A stretch of DNA of 64,000 nucleotides from Codonopsis lanceolata (taxonomy: Eukaryota; Streptophyta; Magnoliopsida; Asterales; Campanulaceae): NCBI GenBank assembly GCA_013146195.2, contig CM028378.1:78853808-78917807 (forward strand), given 5' to 3'. A program made the translations under genes and the position numbers. This document shows, one piece after another, positions 57,733 to 64,000 of this stretch. Within the stretch, counting starts at the first letter, position 1. Every line of letters starts with the position of its first letter. The notes under the pieces were generated by a model. That model saw only the letters and a list, made by a program, of their open reading frames with translations. It ran no database searches and was not told the origin of the DNA.

Positions 57733-57899
57733 GGAATGCAGCAACAATTTATTAGAAAAAGGAAGGAGAACAAACTTGAGGGGGACAACCCTTGCCCTTA
57801 TAAATGGGAGGACAAAGGAGCCTTACCTCGAAATGGAAATACAAGCCAAAAAACCTAACATCAAGCTAGAATTAAAACAATAACAAAAAACCAATCAAA

Positions 57900-60800
57900 A
57901 GAACTATCTACGAAAAATTGTGGTACCCATAAGAATCCATCATAAAAGCCCTTTGACGCCTTCTAAGCTCCAAGAAAGAGGAAAAAAACTTATGACCACC
58001 AATATTATGAGCCTCAGCAGCTAGGCGATCAGCAACTGAATTCTGTTCTCGAAAAACATGTCGAATAGAGAAAGAGGAGCACAACTGTTTGCAATCACGG
58101 AGAGCGTATGCATATTGCCAAGGCCGAGTGATTCTTAACAATAACGCCAACAAGAACTCCGAGAATCCGATTCAACAACCACTTTGGATAAACCCATATT
58201 ATTGCATAGAACCAAGCCATCGCAAGAAGGCCATGATTTCAGCTTTCATATTAGTACCAAGCCGAAAATGTGACGAGAAGGCACAGTATAAAATTTCCAT
58301 TGTGATCCCTAATAATACCACCTCGTATTAATCGGCCCATTAATAGAAGAACCATCCGTATTAAGCTTAACATATCCAATGTCCGGGATGCCAACGGCCA
58401 TAAACCTTGACGAAGAGGGCATAATAAGGGAACACCGATACTTTGCAAGGCGTTACAAGCACGAGGACCACAAGAAGCCTTCTACCAGACATAAAACATG
58501 TCCCGAAGGTTGTGAAGGATCTTGTGAAAGATAACATCAATCCTCATCGAGCCATTATCAAACAACGATTCACATGAAGCCTTCCAAATCTCCCAACAGA
58601 GAACATGAATATCCCAATCGACAAGCCCCAAGTTGGCTACGCAAAGAATCACTAGACCAAGTATCAAATAAATGGAACAAATTTTGATAAACCGCCACTT
58701 TGTGAAAAATAGTTGCAAACTTTAACCAAATACCCTTGGCCACTTCGAGAATAGGAAGAGATGCAACAGGATTCTTCTTGATGATGAGAAGAGCAACAAA
58801 TACATTTAGAAGCTAATTGAATTTTCTTACAACGAAGATTCACATCAACCGCAAAGCATTATGAAAAAGCTTCCAAACAAAGGCACTAACCTTTAAGGGC
58901 AGCCACGGTTGCCAGATTTTTCCAGCCCACGGCAGAATTGGAAACTTCAGGCGATAATGATTCCAGAATGTAGAAGCACTAAACCGACCGGGCAAGAAGA
59001 GAACAAACCGGTTGATCAGATCATCACTCACCAAGAATCGACGAATGTCGAATGAAGAGAGGCCGGCACCAAATCGCACAATTCGTCAAGAATAGGAAAA
59101 GCGGCATCGAATGATAGATTGCGATCCACAGCAACGGACCACCCAACTGCCGCACCAATTAACATCCCAAAAGGACAACTCTCCTCTACCTACAATCCAA
59201 ATGGTGCAATCCCGAATATGACCCATCTCAAGCGCCATGATAGATCTCCAAGGGAGAGACCATCAAGACGCGAAACCGAAGGCCGCAAAACCCCATATTT
59301 AAGACTGCACTGAGCCCATAACGACGCCCACGCATGGCGTTCCAAGCCAATTTAGCATGTAATGAAGCCATAACTTGATGGAGAGAACGAATGCCCGCAC
59401 TCACCCTCTTTTAGAGGCCGATGCACCATATGCCAACCCACCCAAGTGAGTTCTATGATCCCCTCTAGCACTCCATAGAAATTCAGCAATTGCTCTCTAT
59501 ACGAGCAATAACCGCCTTCGAACCGAATCGAGGCTAAAGAATAGATAGGAATACCGCACGCCACGCATTTGATCAAAGTTATTTTCGCTCCAAAGGATAA
59601 CAAACGAGACCGCCAACCGTTAATCTTAGAAAGCACCCGATATAAGGTTTTCAAAATAACAACGCTTCATACGGCCTTTAAAAGAGGAATACCGAGATAG
59701 CACATGGGCCATAATTTGTGAGCACAACTGCACCACCCAACCAATTTACGAATACGCCGTTGCCGCAACCTTTGCTAACAAAGAAACCACTTTTCTCGCA
59801 AATTAATCACCGACTGAGGAGCCCTCATAAGAAGCAAAAATATTTCGCAACCCTAAACAAGCGTTTAGAGGCGTTGCAGTAAAACCAAAGATATCATCCG
59901 CATATAAAAGATGGGAAACCGTAAAACCCCCACCATGATGATAAGGCACAATCGTCCCTTCCGAATAGCACGGTTGATGTTAAAGGATAAAACTTCCGAG
60001 CCAAAATAAAAAGCAAAGGAGATAGAGGGTCACCCTGTCTGACCCCTCTAGATGAAGGAAAGAAGCCGCAAGACGCTCCATTAATTCGAACAGAGTACCA
60101 AATATTAGAAAGCATCCGATGAACCATATCACAATTCTCCGAATTGAAGCCCAAAGTCGATAAAGCTCGAAGCAAAAAAATCCCATTCCAGTCTATCATA
60201 GGCTTTAGACATATCAAATTTAAAAACCACATTACCTCCACGGACTTTTGAATCAATGCGACAAACAAGCTCATGAGCCAGAAGAATATTCTCCTGGATA
60301 TTCCGATTACGAACAAAGCCGATTGTTCTCTGACACTAACTTGGCGTAAGACCCGAGAGACGGGAGGCAAACACACGAGAAATAATTTTGCAGACAAAAT
60401 TGCATAAGCTTATCGGTCTAAGATCACCCAAAACTTCTGGATTGTCAACTTTAGGAAGTAAGACGAGCGACGTAGAAGTGAAACCTCTAGGAAGTGGGGA
60501 ACCCAAAAACGCTTCCCTAACTGCTGCTATAACATCAACTTTCACAATCTCCCAACAACCTTGGAAAAACCATCCAGTGTAACCGTCGGGACTGAGCACT
60601 ATTAGGATTTAGAGCCTTTATCGCATTCAAAACCTCATCATCCGTGGGCAAACTTTGGAGCAATAAGTTATCAGCATCACTAACTTTAGGAGGAAAATCT
60701 GAGAACAATTCATTACTAATTGAATGCGGCTTAGAAGCAAACATCTCGTTGAAGTGGTCTGAAGCTAACTGGCCGATTGTAATTGCATCATCACAAAGAG

Positions 60801-60945
60801 TACCATCAGCTAAACGAAGATTAACCTTATTGCGGCGGAATCTGTCTTTTATGCTAGCATGGAAATAAGCACTATTTCTGTCTCCATCCACCAACCAAAG
60901 ATCTAGCTTTTAACCAAGCAGCTCATTGTCCCAGCCTAACAAGCC
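57900..60945 (-). pseudogene. LINE ORF2: reverse transcriptase, zinc-binding and RNase H domains
   Basis: Right to left in several frames: WLVDGDRNSAYFHASIKDRF (about 60890), FTSTSLVLLPKVDNPEVLGD and LRPISLCNFVCKIISRVFAS (RT start), SRGVRQGDPLSPLLFILAR (about 60050), the catalytic box LLYADDI (YADD at 59892-59903), then ILSKINGWRSRLLSFGAKIT-like thumb sequence near 59620, the zf-RVT-type KVSAFVWKLFHNAL near 58880, and an RNase H with VVVESDS and VFREQNSVADRLAAEAHN (about 58150-57980). Frameshifts near 60920, 60650 and 60330 and later stops break the frame. It would copy the LINE RNA at the target site. Confidence 0.85.
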
Positions 60946-60947
60946 GA

Positions 60948-61937
60948 TTAAAAACATTCTGCCGCGATCAACAAGCTTTCCGTATCAGCCCCCCCGCCTT
61001 GTTGCAACTCATGTTCCAAAAAAATAATCGTGTCCTTTTGAGCAGCCAACTTGCGTTGAACATGTCCGAAAACATTCCAATTCCAAGCTTTAAGAGCAGG
61101 TCTAAGCATCTGCAATTTACGAAACAAAACATGCATAGGATTCCCCTCCACCGGACGAGACCATTGAGTAGAAACAAAATCCAAAAAGTCTGGATGATCC
61201 AACCACATACGCTGAAAATGGAATCCCCCCTTACGCTGAATAACTTTCTGAAAGCCAACTAACAATGGAACATGGTCTGAAGCAGTCGAAATAAGATGTT
61301 GCACCCGAAGATTAGGATGAACTGCTTTATATCTTCCATTAGAGAAAACTCTATCAAGGCGCTTCCAAATCCGACGACCCAATTCATGGTTATTACACCA
61401 AGTAAACCTACTTCCTTCAAATCCCGCATCATCCAGGCCAGCTTGCAACATAAAACTATTAAAGTCGTCCATACAATGAATGTCACAAGGACCACCACCA
61501 ATTTTTTCCGAAGAATGGGAGATAGCATTAAAATCCCCTCCTACAATCCAAGGCGAATTATTCTGATTAGCAAAGGAAATCAAATCTGCCCATAGCTCTT
61601 TTCGATCCTCTCTATTACACTTTGCATATACAAAAGATGCATTAGTAGTAAAGCTCCCTCCACTGGTAATTCTAACCGTAAGACATTGATCTGTAGCAGC
61701 CAATAAAGAAATATCCAATCGATCATCCCACAGAAGCCAAATATGTGTGTTAATAGGATTTGCATGGAGAGTATGCTTAAAACCTAAACGGCGACCAAAA
61801 CGGTCTATACGCTCGCCCGAACTTTTAGGTTCAAGGATAACACATAAACTAAGGTTGTGTTGACGCTTAAATAAATGAAGCTGATCTATAGTCATTTTAT
61901 TGCATGCACCTCGCACATTCCATATGAGCATCGACAT
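60948..61937 (-). pseudogene. LINE ORF2 start: apurinic/apyrimidinic-type endonuclease
   Basis: The 329-residue frame begins MSMLIWNVRGACN, the usual start of plant L1 endonucleases with the catalytic Asn. It continues with VILEPKSSGERIDRFGRRLG (Glu), WIVGGDFNAISHSSEKIGG (the GGDFN catalytic pair) and LISTASDHVPLLVGF (SDH). All key residues are therefore visible. This enzyme nicks target DNA to prime reverse transcription. The ATG lies only 5 nt past the ORF1 stop and in another frame. The stop at 60948 is a lesion: the RT part continues in a shifted frame, so this is the intact front of a broken ORF2. Confidence 0.85.
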
Positions 61938-61942
61938 AAAAA

Positions 61943-63595
61943 TTATTGAGAGAGAGTACCCTGGGCCTTCGCAATGCCTCTAGTCACCCGAACCGATTTG
62001 GTTCTAATCTGCTTAGACTTGGTGTTATCACAGAATTTCACAAAATCAGGTTTGAGAGCAATGGATTTTAAATCCCAATCTGTGAAAAAAGAATCTACTT
62101 GAATATCATATGGAGCATGATCATCATCACCCTCCACAGATCGAACCTTACGACTTGTAACAAAAGAAGCTGATAACAGGTCGGACCACAGCTCCTCAAG
62201 CTCATTAGCGGCCCAGTTCTTATAATCAACCTTTGCAGTCTCGGAAATAATAGGAGAAACCTGCCCAACCACATTATCTTCAGAAACCCCGTCTTCAGTT
62301 TCCTCGTCTATACTGGCTAGGACCTCAAACGCATTAGACGTATGAACCTTAGCAACTGAAGTTATGGGCACCTGTTGTTTATCCTTCTTTGGCAGTGAAC
62401 ACTGCTTTACTACATTCTTCGGAACCTGACTAGCCACCACATCAATAATTTCAGGTTCGATAGGAAATCCATTCTTATCTTTTGCAGTTGAAGTGGATCC
62501 CATAAATGCTGTAGACGGAGACACTTTAGGAATCCATTTACCCGCTTTTTTTGAAGATACTTGTTCCATAACAGGAGCGGCATTATTAATCCCGGTAGGT
62601 ATATTGCTCGGGCCATCATTAACGCCAGGAACTTCATTAGAGGGTGGTTTATTAACATTCTTACCTAAACGTTCCACCTCTTCATTAACTCGGCGAATAT
62701 TCCCCCTATCAGAATTAACATCTTGTTTAGTTCTTTGCCCATTGGCGTCCCCTTTTCGTTGGCCTTTACGGCATAAATCTTTAGTGTGCCCAATTAAACC
62801 ACAACCGAAACAGTAGTCAATATTTCCTTCGAAATCTAAAGCCTGCCAAAACCCATCCTCTTTGCCAATACCTATCCAGATTCTTGAAGGAAGAGAAGCG
62901 GCCACATCTACTTCAACACAGATTCGAGCAAACATCGGTCGAGATAAAGCAAGAGTTTTTTCATCCGCTCTTAAAAAATGCCCAAAAGAGTTCCCAATAC
63001 TCTGAAGGAATGAAGGATTAAAAAAATTCAAGGGCAACCGTGGCAGTTTAACCCATACCGCCACTCGCGAACAATCTTTTTTGAAAGCGAAATCTGATGT
63101 CCAACGGAACGACCGGAACAACGAGGTCTGAATCATATGAGATTCTCTGGATAAAGCCTTAATTAGATCTTCATTGGATGAGAGGTGCACCATGACATGA
63201 CGGGGATCAAGAAGGCCTACAACGAAGGGGCCCGTAAGCTTCCAGTTCTTTGCAATTTCCTCCTGAATTGCGAAAGTTGATGGTCTGCCAGCCGAAAACT
63301 TGAGAATCATGGTATTATTTAGTTGGCGTTCAGATAACTCGACCTCCAAAGGAGTAAAGACGCAAGCAGGTTCATTGTTCATGGAAGAGCGTTGCCGAGG
63401 GGCTAGAGGAATTTCTTGTAAGATAGGTGGAGAATTAGGGTTTGAGCCAGGATTGAGCCGAGGTTGACCCGTTACACTAGCATACGTTTTAATGGGTGGG
63501 GGATCAACCGTGGGTGTGACGGGATTGGGAGGAGGAACCGCCGGACTAGGAATATCCGGAGGAGGCATAGGCGTGGCTGCCGTTGCAGCCGCCAT
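61943..63595 (-). CDS. LINE ORF1: gag-like nucleic-acid-binding protein
   Basis: Open for 550 residues from the ATG at 63595 (MAAATAATPMPPPD); the frame extends eight codons further upstream but has no ATG there. After a proline-rich N-terminus comes a DUF4283-type region: ERQLNNTMILKFSAGRPSTF, NWKLTGPFVVGLLDPRHVMV, VWVKLPRLPLNFFNPSFLQS. A CCHC zinc knuckle follows, CFGCGLIGHTKDLC (plus positions about 62770-62812), then a long low-complexity C-terminal half. Plant L1 ORF1 proteins bind the element RNA and form the RNP with ORF2 product. No lesion is evident, unlike ORF2, so this copy may have been defective only in ORF2 for most of its life. Confidence 0.85.
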   Translation of the reverse strand: MAAATAATPMPPPDIPSPAVPPPNPVTPTVDPPPIKTYASVTGQPRLNPGSNPNSPPILQEIPLAPRQRSSMNNEPACVFTPLEVELSERQLNNTMILKFSAGRPSTFAIQEEIAKNWKLTGPFVVGLLDPRHVMVHLSSNEDLIKALSRESHMIQTSLFRSFRWTSDFAFKKDCSRVAVWVKLPRLPLNFFNPSFLQSIGNSFGHFLRADEKTLALSRPMFARICVEVDVAASLPSRIWIGIGKEDGFWQALDFEGNIDYCFGCGLIGHTKDLCRKGQRKGDANGQRTKQDVNSDRGNIRRVNEEVERLGKNVNKPPSNEVPGVNDGPSNIPTGINNAAPVMEQVSSKKAGKWIPKVSPSTAFMGSTSTAKDKNGFPIEPEIIDVVASQVPKNVVKQCSLPKKDKQQVPITSVAKVHTSNAFEVLASIDEETEDGVSEDNVVGQVSPIISETAKVDYKNWAANELEELWSDLLSASFVTSRKVRSVEGDDDHAPYDIQVDSFFTDWDLKSIALKPDFVKFCDNTKSKQIRTKSVRVTRGIAKAQGTLSQ

Positions 63596-63655
63596 GCAAA
63601 GGAACGGCCAAACTAGCAAGAGAAAACCCTAGAGAGAGAAAACCCTAGAGAAAAT

Positions 63656-64000
63656 AATCTTAAGAAATAAGCAAAGACATTTAGATTATTATTAAAAGCA
63701 CACTGTACAGGGTTTATTACATTATTGAGGACCTGGGGTTTGAGATCCTCAATTTTATGGGGCGGATTGGTAGATGACCAATCCGTAAAGCTAGGGAAAG
63801 GAATAGGGATAATATATCTGAAGCGGTCCACCAGATCTGCGGGCGTCCAAAAGCGGGCCGGTCTTAATATACTAGTTCTGCAGAGGCTTATTAGAAATAG
63901 ACTCAAACTCAGCAGGGAGCTTCTCGTAATCAATACCTCTGCCTATCATACCCAGGAAGTTTTTATCAACCTCAATCATGTTGATTTGAGGTAGAGAGTT
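63656..64000 (-). other. flank of the LINE with an unrecognised open segment
   Basis: The minus strand from 64000 reads an open stretch (GMIGRGIDYEKLPAEFESIS, then NKPLQN) up to a TAG near 63880, and another frame stays open to 63613. Neither shows a motif I recognise. It could be part of the element or gene into which the LINE inserted. Confidence 0.25.

Larger units (their letters stand above)
57713..63655 (-). mobile_element. L1-type LINE, nearly full length
   Basis: The element runs leftward: a 5'UTR with two CTAGGGTTTTCTC copies (about 63655-63596), ORF1 (gag-like), ORF2 (endonuclease, RT, zinc-binding domain, RNase H) and a 3' poly(A) tail seen as about 20 T at 57713-57732. ORF1 is open, while ORF2 is broken by several frameshifts and stops. 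I could not identify the target-site duplication. Confidence 0.85.

Noticed and set aside
1..64000. tRNA, rRNA or snRNA genes
   Set aside because: I saw no A/B-box cloverleaf or conserved rRNA stretch; the only tRNA-related sequences are primer-binding sites.
1..64000. Endogenous pararetrovirus sequences
   Set aside because: All reverse-transcriptase traces fit Ty3/gypsy, Ty1/copia or LINE by neighbouring integrase, RNase H or endonuclease domains and by LTRs or poly(A); no movement-protein or coat-protein motif was seen.

Overview
The window is nuclear DNA of a flowering plant, almost certainly a eudicot. It is AT-rich, intron-bearing and packed with nested plant-type transposable elements: Tat and Tekay Ty3/gypsy elements, Ty1/copia elements, an L1-type LINE, CACTA, hAT-like, PIF/Harbinger-like and Stowaway-like DNA elements, and a TRIM. 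Host-gene traces are limited to debris: an FBD/LRR F-box fragment, an ABCG/PDR transporter fragment, a lone housekeeping-type leader, and two exon-like pieces of an unknown gene. I see no intact host gene. The species cannot be fixed from the sequence alone.

Layout. 1-11.6 kb is old AT-rich intergenic DNA with a 478-bp inverted-repeat element, LTR pieces in both orientations, and a striking array (3741-5256) of about 24 hairpin-forming units. A promoter, leader and ATG lie at 9.84-10.02 kb, followed by an intron-like tract. 11625-14606 is a textbook solo Tekay-type LTR with a 5-bp target duplication. 15.15-16.66 kb holds an F-box-LRR pseudogene and a copia 5' end (LTR, primer-binding site, start of gag). 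The copia is cut by a Tat element (16664-23538: LTR, PBS, gag, protease, RT, two RNase H domains, integrase), which runs into a 100-N assembly gap. Beyond the gap is the 3' half of a decayed Tekay chromovirus with its 2.85-kb 3' LTR (to 28323), itself inserted into a copia reverse transcriptase on the other strand.

28.7-46.2 kb contains CACTA fragments (a C-terminal exon and GTTGCA hairpin repeats on the minus strand; a TNP2 C-terminus plus a multi-exon second gene on the plus strand), the PDR fragment, and a 3.05-kb direct duplication (32895-35944 and 41421-44482) that brackets the plus-strand CACTA. The duplication carries nested MITEs whose target duplications are readable. A TRIM sits at 44848-45381.

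46.25-50.7 kb is the 3' end of a second copy of the Tat family, inverted. Its special feature is an antisense gene with its own TATA box, 5'UTR intron and coding introns, encoding a plant-transposon-domain and coiled-coil protein, now broken by two TAG codons and a frameshift. 51.2-56.5 kb is the 3' part of another Tat-like element on the minus strand, with RT apparently fused to the integrase tail by an internal deletion. A SIRE-like LTR piece follows, and then a nearly full-length L1-type LINE (57.7-63.65 kb, minus strand) with ORF1 and an endonuclease/RT/RNase H ORF2.

The sequence therefore records successive insertions rather than cooperating genes. The most unusual items are the covarying hairpin array, the self-promoted antisense gene inside the Tat element, and the 3-kb duplication with a breakpoint inside a MITE.
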